Assembly (NCBI RefSeq): GCF_037975245.1
Contig: NC_092564.1
Location: forward strand, 3,375,984-3,439,983
DNA: 64,000 bases
Origin: Apostichopus japonicus
Lineage: Eukaryota > Echinodermata > Holothuroidea > Aspidochirotida > Stichopodidae
Direction: 5' to 3'
The notes below the pieces were generated by a model. It did no database searches. It was not told the DNA's origin and was given only the letters and a program-made list of their open reading frames with translations. A program made the translations under genes and the position numbers. Positions within the stretch are counted from its first letter, which is position 1. The number at the start of each line of letters is the position of its first letter. Positions 26,701 to 38,582 of the stretch are shown here, in pieces.

Positions 26701-29649
26701 GTATATTAAAGTTTCAGTTGTACATTATAAGCCTTTATTCATAAATTCACTTCTGTTCACTTCCCACACTAAAGTTTTACTTAAATTAAAGCAACTGCAA
26801 TGTTCGAAACAATACGGATGAACAATATGTCCTCTTATCCTCAAAAGATGTGATTATTTAACATTTACATTAGAGCTATATAGCGAAAGTCAAAAAGCAC
26901 AACTGCTTGCAATTACTAATACTATGCAAGTTTAATTTCAAGCAGGGCTGGAGGAAACATCACATGGTTGGCACAAAGAACCTATAGAGAAGGAAATGTT
27001 GGTATACTTGTATCTAAATTGATCAGTGAGTGAAGGTTAGCCCCGTAGGATCGATAAACTTATGGCCAATCCCCATAATTTAACTCATTTTTATTTATTT
27101 TTAATTTTAAATTTTACTAATTTTAGTCAACTGCAAATTGTACATAACCTACTTCAGGGTCAACTCCCGCTTTCCTTCTACATCTACCATTCTCAAGGCT
27201 TGCAACTCTTATAATTCGAGGGTACTTTGCAGTCACCTAGAATCTTGTTGGTGTTGAAAAGTTTCAGTGAAGTTTCTGAAGTCAGCAAGGAACTAAATTC
27301 AAGATAACTTCATCTGCATATATCAAGCACTGATAAAGACTCCTGGAAACTTTTGACTTAAGTTCTAGAATAATATTTAAACTAAATGTGATGTACTTGT
27401 GACATCATTTCTTCCAATTTTGAGCTTTATTTTCTGCAAGTTAGATATGTCACAATTCACTTTTCTCATTATAAACATGCCTACAGGAGAGGGTTGCATT
27501 AATTGACTGATGTGGATAAGTGAGAAAGTAGGGCACAGTTCATTTAGCCATGGATTTTGTCTTTTCTTAAACAGTACTTGCCTATGAGACTGTTTTTTTT
27601 ATTTCAACTGAAAGCATTTTTACTACAACCTTGTCCCCCGAGCTTCTGATATCGCAGAGAGAGAGAGATGTTTAACTTCCTTTGCATTGTCTGTTCTTTT
27701 CAACTCAACAGACAGCTGTTGACATGATTATTATTGTAGCATTGTAAAATTTATGCATCTACAAATTTACTGACAAATGAAATACGCGCCCAAAACAACT
27801 GCCTCGTTAAATAACTTTCTCGCAATGTAAGGTTTTGGTAGTTTACCCTGCCAGATAGTCGTATTTTGGAGATAAATTTCCAACAGGTTCGACAGTTGGT
27901 AGTGTAGATGACTTCAACTCTTACAATTTATTTGATCATTCTTTTCCATTCAAATGGTTTATTTGACAAACGTACGTGCACATTATCCATCTCAGTTGAT
28001 CTCCAACACGAGAGAACACAGGTGGACTGAACACACCTGTAAAAGCTAATGACCTGATCGAAGCAGTCACGCTCCGCGAAACTCGCTATAAACCAATTTC
28101 TCTCCGAGAGCCAATTGAAACTGCCTCGTCATTTTCTCATAAACTATTGATACATGTGTAATAAACCACTCTCGGGTTACAAACGAGCGGGTTTTTTAAC
28201 CCAATGCAGTTCGACCTACTATGATGTAAGAAACACCAGTCCCATAATTAGTTGAAGAAAGTGTGCACTGATTGGAAAAGAGGAATTGCCATAAGAAAGA
28301 AAGAAAGGGAAAAAAAAGGAAAAAAAAAAAACTTACATTACGCTACATTTTTTAATATTAATTTTTTTTCATCCACGATACTGGCGATACTAGGTCTGCG
28401 GTCTGCAGGTTGTTGCCCGTACGTCTTCCGAGCCGTTTCCACGGTAATGAATGCAAATTTACGTATAGTTTGGGGGAATATTGCCAGGAATCCCTTCTCT
28501 GATGCAGTTCTATGAGTCACTCAGGTTCGACAGGATTGGAAGTAGACATGATCACTGGGTAAAGCCGATTGGTCTAAGTCTGAAATAATGTCGTTGCGAG
28601 AAATTCAAGGTGCTCTGGAACTTATGAAACCCCAGTTGAAAGGGGTTCAATGCGTTATGAGGTGGAGGCCGGGCATCAGCGCAATTGGCCCAAGTTAATC
28701 CTTCATAAATATAAATTTATTGGTTTCCCTTCTTATTTTTTGACACTTTTGGATCCCCACATGGTCAAAGTTAAAACTGATCCGAAAATTGACGGTAAAA
28801 TAAGTGAAAAACAGCTGCTGTCAAAAATGGAGCTTGTTTTAAGCTTTGTTGACATATCTGATACTGATGTTATTACTATGTATGCATAGCGATGTGCAGG
28901 GTTTTTTTTTTTACGAGGTTGCAAATCCTATATAGGGTGTAAATATTAAACTGACATTTGCATAATTACACCTATGATTTATGCTGATGTTTAAGCATAA
29001 TTATCTTTTCATCTAGAACTTGCCACGTCATATTAATCATATCTGAGATCTGGTAGTAATTTATAGCATGTATATATATATTTATACAGCAAGTCTTAAA
29101 AAATACAGAAAAAGACTCAAGTTTTTTTTTGCGTGAAGCAAATTCACCTGTGCCGTAATTAAAAGACAAATGACAGAGCCAGGTAGCAAACAGAGATTAC
29201 TTGGGTTTATTTCATGGAATGTTTGAATGGTTTCATGTTATATTTATGAGGAGCAAGTGAAACAGAAGCATTATTCTAGACTTCTCTCTGTTCCCATGTT
29301 TACATGAATACTGTACCACCCTATATAGTTTCATCATATCCTATTGGCCCTCGATCTTAATACCACATTTTGCATGCATTCTGAAACAGGACCGCTATCA
29401 CTTGGGGTGGCATATAATTTGTCTGGACTGATGTTTTGTTTGCTAGTGCCTTGGTATTTTCAACATCCACTGAGCACTTGTCTAACACCACTCCACTCCC
29501 CTCCCCCTCCCCCTCCCCTCACCAAGTCTTCATTTGCCGGAGGTAAAAGGAATCTAAATGATGGTGATGGCATGTCATGTGTGTGTGTATGTATATCACG
29601 GGCTTGGCTTGAAAACACTTGTAACCACTTGTAACTCAAAAATTAATGA
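23743..29649. other. Non-coding stretch, no gene confirmed
   Basis: The T-rich block seems to continue to about 24300, then ordinary AT-rich DNA follows. Segment 25900-26640 is richer in G+C and CpG than its neighbours and carries several consecutive minus-strand open frames (from 26591 down to 25686) without recognisable domains. Segment 27960-28240 is similarly mixed in composition. Both could be conserved regulatory DNA, but nothing here proves it. An A-rich run lies at 28303-28330 and a C-rich run near 29500-29520. Confidence 0.4.
28018..28040. promoter_or_regulatory. Palindromic pair of E-box-like sites (weak)
   Basis: ACAGGTG and CACACCTGT face each other across a 7-nt spacer, giving two CANNTG cores (CAGGTG and CACCTG) in inverted orientation. 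E-boxes of this type bind bHLH, ZEB or Snail factors. This is a pattern match only, in a compositionally mixed segment, and could occur by chance. Confidence 0.25.
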
Positions 29650-30222
29650 TGAATGAACTTCATGCTTGGTGTATGTATCCATCTTATTTAGTATGGGAAT
29701 CCCATCAAAGTTGGTAGAGATCAGAGGTCATTTGAGGTCAACAGAGGTCAAGCAGGATATTACATAACTAAAGAAGCTAGAACAGCTTTGTTGAAGTTCA
29801 TGCTTCGTACAGTAGGTAGATATCCAATTTTGGAGTAGCAGAACCTTTTGAATTTATGGAGATTTAAAGTCATTTGAGGTCAACTGAGGTCACAATCTGA
29901 AAAAGGAACAATGTAAACATGATTACTGCAAAAGTTGAGCTTAAATGAACCTCATAATTGGTATGCACTGTAGATCCTCATTTGTGAGTACAAGAATCCA
30001 GATTGATTTTGGAATTAGTCAAAAGCCAATGACAGAAGTCACAGTTTGTAATAATTGTAAAGCAAGATTAATGTAAAACTTATGCTTGGATGAATGTACT
30101 TCTTCCTTGGTTTTTCCATCCACCTTGGTGAGGCCAAGAACCCTATCAAAGTGGAGGTCAAAGGTTATTTGAGGTCAGCAGATGTTCAAACTATGCAAAG
30201 ATGATATCTACAAAAGTGAGAT
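29650..30222. repeat. Degenerate tandem array with AGGTCA direct repeats
   Basis: About four diverged units of 130-150 bp begin near 29655, 29793, 29944 and 30075. They share an opening like AACTTCATGCTTGG and a middle block of AGGTCA half-sites. Unit 1 has AGGTCA at 29725, 29735 and 29745, each separated by exactly 4 nt (DR4-DR4). Unit 2 keeps the same spacing with AAGTCA, AGGTCA, AGGTCA (29867, 29877, 29887). Unit 4 has AGGTCA, AGGTTA, AGGTCA (30155, 30162, 30172; DR1 then DR4). Unit 3 is the most decayed. AGGTCA is the nuclear-receptor half-site; function here is not shown. Confidence 0.75.
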
Positions 30223-31579
30223 TGACTTTGTGCCCTGGGCCTGTGTAGTCACCTGTTCCCTCCCCCCTTACCCCAAACCCTGGCTTGCCAGACCTGCTGT
30301 GTGTATTAAAGAACAACTTTAGAGACACTTTGTCCCATACTCAGTGTTCCTACAGAACTTTGGGTGTGAAACAAAACAAAACTAAGGACAAGAAGAAATT
30401 AAAACTCAGAAATTCTTGTCGTATAATGAATTTCATTTCCAAGAGAACTACAGTTCTATAGGTCTTATCTTAACACACGGGATTCACTGAAAGTCATAAC
30501 TTGAGCACAAGAATTACTGGTGAAGAGCATCATTTGCAAGTAGGTGATCGATCAACACGGGTGGAGTGATAAAGCTAATCACCATATTTTATCCCCATAG
30601 GTGCATATTTGACAGTCGAGCCCATTTCTATCTCTGTTCTTGCCACTTGTTGTAGGGTATAGCCGAACGATACGGAGGAGACTTCCACCACGGTAAAGCG
30701 TCGATCAGAGCTCCACTCGAAGGTGTGAAATGATTGATTAAAACACTCACAGCTCGTGACAATATCATGCTCATACCTCCATCAAGAATTCACACTGGCT
30801 TGGAAAAAAAAAACAGACAAAGTAGTAAGAATTGTTTCCATGATATCATCTGATCATGTGACCAGTCTACATTCACCTAGGTAGATTGACATGCAGACTT
30901 TCTGTCAGTAAAGTTTCAGGGCTTTTGTTTTAAGCTTTGAACAAAACAGCAATCAGAAGCAAGACAGCTTCCACTTCACATTGTCAACAAGCATCAAGGT
31001 GGCTGGAACATGTTATATATATTTCATTACTAGAATGTTTTCAAAGAGAATTAATTGATGCCACGTACACAAAAATACATAGCAATGTATATTGTAATAT
31101 ATCATTTAACAGTACTGTAGCAGTTGGTCTACTTGTTACAAATACAGTAGCTATAGAGCTGTGATTGATGGCCTCATCTGTCATTCCACATTATGAATTT
31201 AGGTCCAAGTGTGTATTTTAGCACTTGCCTGACCAGCTTTTAGCTGATTATGCCTGCCAATTCCTACATTCCTAAATTGCCAAGCATCGTCAGATATGGC
31301 ATTATAAATAGTTCGTTGGACTGGATGATCAACCAGCTTCAACTGGTTGATGAGCAGTACTGTATATCAACGGAAACTACTTTGTTGAACTAAATGTTGA
31401 ACTAATGTTAATTAATTGGTATGAAAAAATCCAGCTGTTGGTATGAGGTTGTCTTATCATTTAATACATACATGTACAGTATGTGCATAAATCAATCATA
31501 CTTTAAATGTTGAGATGACTTTATGACTTTCATTTGCCATAATGAATTAAAAAAGAAACGACGGGAATTGAGGAAAGAT
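30223..31579. other. Non-coding stretch, no gene seen
   Basis: A C-rich run (30261-30275) and an A run (about 30805) are present. A short stretch at 30640-30760 is richer in CpG than its surroundings. No exon or repeat boundary was recognised. Confidence 0.45.
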
Positions 31580-32568
31580 GTTGTAATTTTCAGTAGTTGC
31601 TGTAAAAGTACAGTATGTATGAGACTCATGGCAAGTCTACAATCTTTGTGATTGTCTATATATTATGACATTAGCATGGACATTGTACTGCTATGTGGTA
31701 AGTGCACCTACATACAGTAGACAACATATGTAGGCACCACATAGGAGTACAATGCCCATGATAATATCATATGTTGTAATTTTCAGTAGTTGCTATAAAA
31801 GTACAGTATGTATGAGACTCATGGCAAGTCTACAATCTTTGTGATTGTCTATATATTATGACATTAGCATGGACATTGTACTGCTATGTGGTAAGTGCAC
31901 CTACATACAGTAGACAACATATGTAGGCACCACATAGGAGTACAATGCCCATGATAATATCATATGTTGTAATTTTCAGTAGTTGCTATAAAAGTACAGT
32001 ATGTATGAGACTCATGGCAAGTCTACAATCTTTGTGATTGTCTATATATTATGACATTAGCATGGACATTGTACTGCTATGTGGTAAGTGCACCTACATA
32101 CAGTAGACAACATATGTAGGCACCACATAGGAGTACAATGCCCATGATAATATCATATGTTGTAATTTTCAGTAGTTGCTATAAAAGTACAGTATGTATG
32201 AGACTCATGGCAAGTCTACAATCTTTGTGATTGTCTATATATTATGACATTAGCATGGACATTGTACTGCTATGTGGTAAGTGCACCTACATACAGTAGA
32301 CAACATATGTAGGCACCACATAGGAGTACAATGCCCATGATAATATCATATGTTGTAATTTTCAGTAGTTGCTATAAAAGTACAGTATGTATGAGACTCA
32401 TGGCAAGTCTACAATCTTTGTGATTGTCTATATATTATGACATTAGCATGGACATTGTACTGCTATGTGGTAAGTGCACCTACATACAGTAGACAACATA
32501 TGTAGGCACCACATAGGAGTACAATGCCCATGATAATATCGTATGTTGTAATTTTCAGTAGTTGCTGT
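31580..32568. repeat. 193-bp tandem satellite, five full units plus a split sixth
   Basis: The word GTTGTAATTTTCAGTAG recurs at 31580, 31773, 31966, 32159, 32352 and 32545, exactly 193 bp apart. Units look nearly identical. Units 1 and 6 have GTTGCTGTA where units 2-5 have GTTGCTATA. Each unit holds a long imperfect inverted repeat: in unit 1 the arms are about 31670-31712 and 31729-31765, sharing CATTGTACT and CTATGTGGT stretches, with a short loop. The sixth unit is interrupted at 32569 by a transposon and resumes, shortened and diverged, after 35032. Confidence 0.97.
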
Positions 32569-35036
32569 AGGGCAGGTCCAAGCTATTTGCACTGTGACGT
32601 ACGGGACATTTCAGAGACTTAAATTTGTCTAAAAGTTATATAAAATCTATTTTCCAGAAACTTTTTCAGGTTTTCATATTTGTTTTTGCTGCTACTGTAT
32701 TACAAACTCATGAAGATTTCCTACACTTGCTTTAATTAGGTCCCATCTTAATTAATGTACAGTGTGACGTACGGGACCAGAGAATTTTGTGTTTTTTTTA
32801 CTAACAAGCAAAGCTGAAACCGCTCTGAAATTATGAGGGCAGTGATCAAGCTGTTATAACTAGTGAATAGCCTAACCTTCCAAGGGCTAAGCTGTAACAT
32901 ATTAGAAAAAAATATGAAGCCATTCCAGTACAGTGGTTACACAAATGAAAATTGTCCTGTGACGTACGGGACATGTGACGTACGGGACAATTTGTCCATA
33001 TACAAATTGACTATGAAAACTCATATTTTTATTCCTGAATATACCATAACAAGCTGATTTCTACATAAAAACATTAATTTGGATATGCCAGAACAATGTC
33101 ATTGGTAATTTCATGCCATATTTCCTTCTTTCTGGGATACAGAAAAGAGCAGTGACTGTACACTTGTGAGATCATTCCACATAAAACATGGAATGCATAA
33201 AGTATTAATCTACTCTACACATACATCAAGTACTCATAACATCAATTCTAGCTCTTTTAGACCACAAATGATTCAAGATGCAAAGTTTTGGTGCAAACCT
33301 GTTTTGGTATGTATACTGTACAACACTGTATCATACTCCCCACTATTGACCCTGAAGTTGAAATATGATCCATCCCATTCAAATATACCAAAATGTCCAC
33401 AGTAATGCCACGTAATGTCCATCTATATACAGTAACTAGTACAACAAAGAAAACTCTATAGACCTAATACTGGTTACCAGACCAAATAGTCAGAACATCA
33501 ATTCTTTCTTTGTTAGACCACAAATGATTCAAGATGCAAAGTTTTGGTGCAAAACTGTTTTGGTATGAATACTGTACAACACTGTATCATACTCCCCACT
33601 AATGACCCTGAAGTTGAAATATGATCCATCCCATGCAAAATATACCAAAATGTCCACAGTAATGCCACGTAATGTCCATCTATGAAACTAGTACAACAAA
33701 GAAAACTCTATAGACCTAATACTGGTTACCAGACCAAATAGTCATAACATCAGTTCTTGCTTTGTTAGACCACAAATGATTCAAGATGCAAAGTTTTGGT
33801 GCAAAACTGTTTAAAAATTGGTATATACTGTACTGTACAACACTGTATCATACTCCCCACTAATGACCCTGAAGTTGAAATATGATTCATCCCATTCAAA
33901 AATCAAAATACCTGTATACTGTACCAAAATGTCCACAGTAATGCCACTAATGTCCATCTATGAAACTACATAGTACAACAAAGAAAACTCTATAGACCTA
34001 ATACTGGTTATTGAACAAACTCATGAGTGATTGTCCTATGCAAAAATTGGGCGAGCAAAACTCTACACTTGTAACTAAAAATCTCAATGTCTACTATCTA
34101 AGTTCAGGAAACAAGAACATAGTTGCACATTATCATGGTCACACTTCACAATAGGCCTACGAAATTTTGGAATGCAAACTCAACATTCTTGAAGTCGTCC
34201 TCATTCAATGTCAATGTTGAATAGCATTGTAGATGATTCTGTATCCCCCACACGCACAATTGACTTCCCAATAGTCAAACAACACCCGGGCTGTTGGTGG
34301 TGGTCATCAGTCAATAGTTTATTTGGTGCATGATGTGCTCTTCAGGCATGCAGGGATTATAAGTTGCAACTACCAGCTGTCAACAAAATAAACTTGTAAG
34401 CATTGGAAGGTTTCCAGTAGAGGTCCCCATTGGAGCCCATGCATGTTTATTATGTATACATGTATACAGGGTTTCTACCACACTATGTCCCGTACGTCAC
34501 ATTTTGTCCCGTACGTCACATTTTTAAATTTGATAATTAGATTTGCAGTGAATATTATTTCAATTTTTTTGGGATGGATATTGTTGAGCAATGTTCTTAA
34601 TTAGAACTTTATAGAATATCACAAAAAAAAAATTGTTCCTCCATATCAAAACTTGAAAAAAGTGCTGAAAATTGTGACGTACGGGACATCAGTTTTTGGA
34701 CACTAGCTAATTAGCATATTTAATTGATGAACCCCCAAACATAATATGTCAAAATTATTGGAAGGAAGGGTGTATCATGTCCCACATAACTTATATTCAA
34801 TAAGTTCATATTGCTGGCAGCGACATAGGATTCCAAATGTCCCGTACGTCACACTGCAATTTGAATTTATGCAAATTAGCTGGCTGTAATTGTTTGAATA
34901 GGCAAAAAAATTTTAAAAAATTATGAAAATCTGAAACTTCAATAATTCAGCTTTAACATGACACCACATTTAGGGTGTTTCAGTAAAGTTTGAAATTTGG
35001 CTTCTAGGGATACAATAGCTTGGACCTGCCCTGTAA
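32569..35036. mobile_element. Non-autonomous DNA transposon with subterminal GTGACGTACGGGACA sites
   Basis: The ends are perfect 18-bp inverted repeats, GGGCAGGTCCAAGCTATT (32570-32587, and its complement at 35014-35031), flanked by TGTA on both sides (32566-32569 and 35032-35035). Unit 1 of the interrupted satellite has GTTGCTGTAAAAGTACAG, so the junctions reconstruct an empty site with a 4-bp target duplication. The motif GTGACGTACGGGACA occurs, with the last base variable, at 32594, 32764, 32959 and 32975 (forward), at 34486, 34505 and 34838 (reverse) and at 34674 (forward). The interior has a 3-copy tandem repeat and no open frame over about 80 codons, so it needs a transposase in trans. 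A 4-bp TSD is known from some Sola and Academ elements, but the superfamily is not settled. Confidence 0.93.
33235..34015. repeat. Three-copy tandem repeat, about 250 bp, inside the transposon
   Basis: The word ACCACAAATGATTCAAGATG starts at 33261, 33517 and 33769 (spacings 256 and 252). Each unit continues through a conserved CACTGTATCATACTCCCCAC block to TATAGACCTAATACTGGTTA. Units differ by small indels. No coding frame is conserved between units, so this is a structural repeat of the element's interior. Confidence 0.92.
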
Positions 35037-35140
35037 TAGTACAGTATGTATGAGACGCATTGCAAATCTACAATCTTTGTGATTGTCTATATCTTTGTAG
35101 GCACCACATAGCAGTACGATGCCCATGCTATATATCATAT
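35036..35140. repeat. Remainder of the split sixth satellite unit
   Basis: Immediately right of the transposon, the satellite resumes with AGTACAGTATGTATGAGAC, continues to CTTTGTGATTGTCTATAT, then jumps to GTAGGCACCACATAG, so the left hairpin arm and loop are deleted. Substitutions are more frequent than among units 1-5, as expected for an array edge. Confidence 0.85.
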
Positions 35141-37105
35141 ATTTGTATATGTGCATAGGGTTACTATGTATGCAAATTTTCTGTATGTTATGCATTATGT
35201 CTGTACGTACTGTAGATCGCATGATAGGTCCTTAGGACGGTACGTAATTGATGTGTTTAATCAATAGATCTGTCAAACAGTCCACATTCTTCTATAGTAT
35301 CCATGCAATTGGATAACATATTAAGTTTAATTGATGCATATTCTTCATTGTATCATATACATGGTACAGCCCCTATCAACTAATCTATCATTCCTCATTA
35401 ACGTTGATGTTGTCAACTTTAAGTCCTCCTTCTGAAGACAATTTAAATATCGGTGTCACCGGGCATGATCTCTCACACTGTTTAAATTATCAGCTCATCA
35501 ATTAATCGTAATTTGCATGTCTAGCGAGCCGTAACAAAACCATTAAATGTTGCAGACGTACAATTTTCAGGTTTCAATTTTATCAAGCTTTCCAGGTTTT
35601 CTTATAACTCAATTTTTTCCCCCTTTCAAGTTGTGACAAAAGGTTTGTCTCTAATACGTTCGGCTGTTGTTTGGAATTGTCAATAGTGGTCCTTGTTTCC
35701 CACTTCAATCCACTCGTGGAGTCCTCAGGGGTATAATGGCGTCATGTCCTATGTCGTCTCCAGTGCCAGCCTGCTCACTCTTTACTATATAATGAATATA
35801 CACACTTGAGCAGGTTACCAGATGCCGAATCGTAATCAAGTTTCTGTCATGTAGCTTCATGTATTTTTTCAATATTATAGGTGATGTTTGCGCATCTTCT
35901 GCACGTTTGTTTCCTTTTGGCTATCCGATTCCTTCGGGTGATGAAAATATCTATAATTGTCATTAATTTTGAGGTATATACGTTTCATGATATGTTTATG
36001 ATATATATGTATATTACTAAAGATTATAAAGAAGATTTCCTCACCTTTAGGCATATGATATCCCACATAACCCATGCACTATAAATTTCACTCGGGGACA
36101 CAAATGTTTTATATTTTTACTGAGGCTGAGTACAATGCAAATACATTGCTTGGTATTCAGTCAACCCGTTTGAAAAAGAGGGCGATTTCTTGGTAGAGTA
36201 ATTATGAAGGTCTTTGTCAACTATATGCATTGTATGCACAACCATAACATTTAATGCTGATGTAACTTGTGGAGGTATTTAGAGGTTAGTGCTACTAACA
36301 TGGATATAAGAAGATCAATGCATTAGGAGCATACATGTATAATACTAAAACAATAGAGCCAGAATGCATTAAAAGAAGTTAATTCTTTAATCGATTAAAT
36401 GAAAGATAAAACATCATAATTGTACAGATAAACAATGCATATATGCGTACAGTATGCGCATAATTAATTTTGATGTTATGAATATATATCAGTTGATATG
36501 AAGGTTACCTATAGCAATCTATCTTATCCACTATCCAGACCATCTATGATTCTCTTTGCAGGATGTATGTAGGTGAATATTCCAGCTATCAATTGGGGGG
36601 GAGGGGGGAGTGGGGGGAGGTTGGATCAATGCCTCTCCAGTTTCTTGCACATTCATTATGCATCATGTAACTCCAAAAGTTTGATTAAATTTATTTGTCA
36701 TTGTGCTCTGTTTCTGGATATACTGAGAAAATAAACTGTAATAGGAATACTGGTAGAATTAGTCTTAACGATTGCATAAATTAATCAACATTGGTTCTGT
36801 CTGCATGAAATGAACAGGAAGTTCCTAGTATGCAGGTTTCCAAAGATATGCTCTTTGCTGGGAGATGCTAACATGGTCCCTGCCCATATGTCACCGAGAA
36901 ACCCTGGGACAATTTTGGGTGCGCTGAATTTCCGGAATACTAGGGTGTTTACGCCTGTACAATGCAAGATGCAACAATTAAACAAAAGACCAATATTAGA
37001 TATTGCAATGACGAATTTAATGACCAATAACAATAATGTCGGACTTATACAATTATACACTGATGCAGTCTGAAATATCTGATTAAGGTTTAGTAATTAA
37101 CAGTG
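35141..37105. other. Non-coding stretch, no gene seen
   Basis: Segment 35400-35770 is mixed in composition and free of low-complexity DNA. A short G-rich run (36595-36625) follows. Overlapping frames on both strands at 36785-37073 show no domain or splice context and are not called. Confidence 0.45.
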
Positions 37106-37115
37106 AAATGAAAAG

Positions 37116-38016
37116 AGGGGCATTACACCATACTGATGATGTTGTGTGGCTAGTTTGTGGCATTATACCATGTACTGATAGTGTTATGTGCCTAGTTTGT
37201 GGCATATTATACCATACTGATAGTGTTGTGTGCCTAGTTTGTGGCATTATACCATACTGATAGTGTTATGTGCCTAGTTTGTGGCATATTATACCATACT
37301 GATAGTGTTGTGTGCCTAGTTTGTGGCATTATACCATGTACTGATAGTGTTATGTGCCTAGTTTGTGGCATTATACCATACTGATGGTGTTATGTGCCTA
37401 GTTTGTGGCATTATACCAAACTGATGATGTTGTGTGCCTAGTTTGTGGCATATTATACCATACTGATAGTGTTATGTGCCTAGTTTGTGGCATAATACCA
37501 TACTGATAGTGTTGTGTGCCTAGTTTGTGGCATTATACCATACTGATAGTGTTATGTGCCTAGTTTGTGGCATTATACCAAACTGATAGTGTTATGTGCC
37601 TAGTTTGTGGCATATTTTACCATACTGATAGTGTTGTGTGCCTAGTTTGTGGCATTATACCATACTGATAGTGTAATATGTGCCTAGTTTGTAGCATTAT
37701 ACCATACTGACAGTGTTATGTGCCTAGTTTGTGGCATTTTACCATACTGATAGTGTTATGTGCCTAGTTTGTGGCATTTTACCATACTGATGGTGTTATT
37801 TGCCTAGTTTGTGGCATTATACTATACTGATAGTGTTATGTACCTAGTTAGTGGCATTGTACCATACTGATAGTGTTATGTGCCTAGTTTGTGGCATTAT
37901 ACCATACTGATGGTGTTATGTGCCTAGTTTGTGGTGTTATACCATGCTGATAGTGTTATGTGCCTAGTTTGTGGCAGTTTACCATACTGATAGTGTTATG
38001 TGCCTAGTTTGTGGCA
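37116..38016. repeat. 41-bp minisatellite, about 22 copies
   Basis: The unit is roughly 40-43 bp, with cores CCATACTGATAGTGTTATG and TGCCTAGTTTGTGGCAT. About 22 copies of the CTAGTTTGTGG core can be counted. Units vary at GTTATG/GTTGTG, at CATTAT/CATATTAT/CATTTT, and at an occasional extra GTA. There are no unique spacers, so it is not a CRISPR array. No function is visible. Confidence 0.95.
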
Positions 38017-38575
38017 GGTTTAATTGTTACACTGTAGTAGTCCATGCCAACCATGTTACGATAACCACCAAGAGCTCTCCCAAATGTAAACACTGCACTG
38101 TATGCGTGCAGAGCCTCTAGCAATTCTTGGAACCCATTATATGTATTGCAAACTTTTGATCAGTGGATTTGTTTGTTTTAGAAGATTTTGCTGAAACATT
38201 ATGCTGTGGTAACTTCTGTACATAGTCCATATATATGTTGCTATGTACTCTAAGCATATACTCCAGCATTAAATTTCTTCTCATTAGGTGATGAGAGTTC
38301 GCAATGGTAGTTCCTGTTGTGAAATATATCAAGTCAGTCATTGTTATATGGCACACACTGAAAATCTTCTTTACAGTTGCCTATAACAATATCATGATTA
38401 CATGCTTAATTAAGTTAATATCATGCACTCATTTATTTGGGTGAGGTGAGAGAGTTGGGGAGGGGGGAAGGGGGTAATTGGGAGGGGTAGTATAGTCAGG
38501 TATGTATATATGTGGTTAAACACTGTACTTCAAATACAATTCAGATTATGAGCTAACTTACTAAGAACAGTCTTA
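38017..38575. other. Non-coding stretch, no gene seen
   Basis: Ordinary AT-rich DNA with a purine-rich G stretch near 38455-38475. Confidence 0.45.
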
Positions 38576-38582
38576 AATTCAC

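Noticed and set aside
36785-37073. Overlapping open frames on both strands
   Set aside because: No recognised domain, repeats or splice context; overlapping frames of this size occur by chance.
37116-38016. CRISPR-like array of regularly spaced repeats
   Set aside because: Repeats are contiguous with no unique spacers, and the DNA is eukaryotic. It is a minisatellite.
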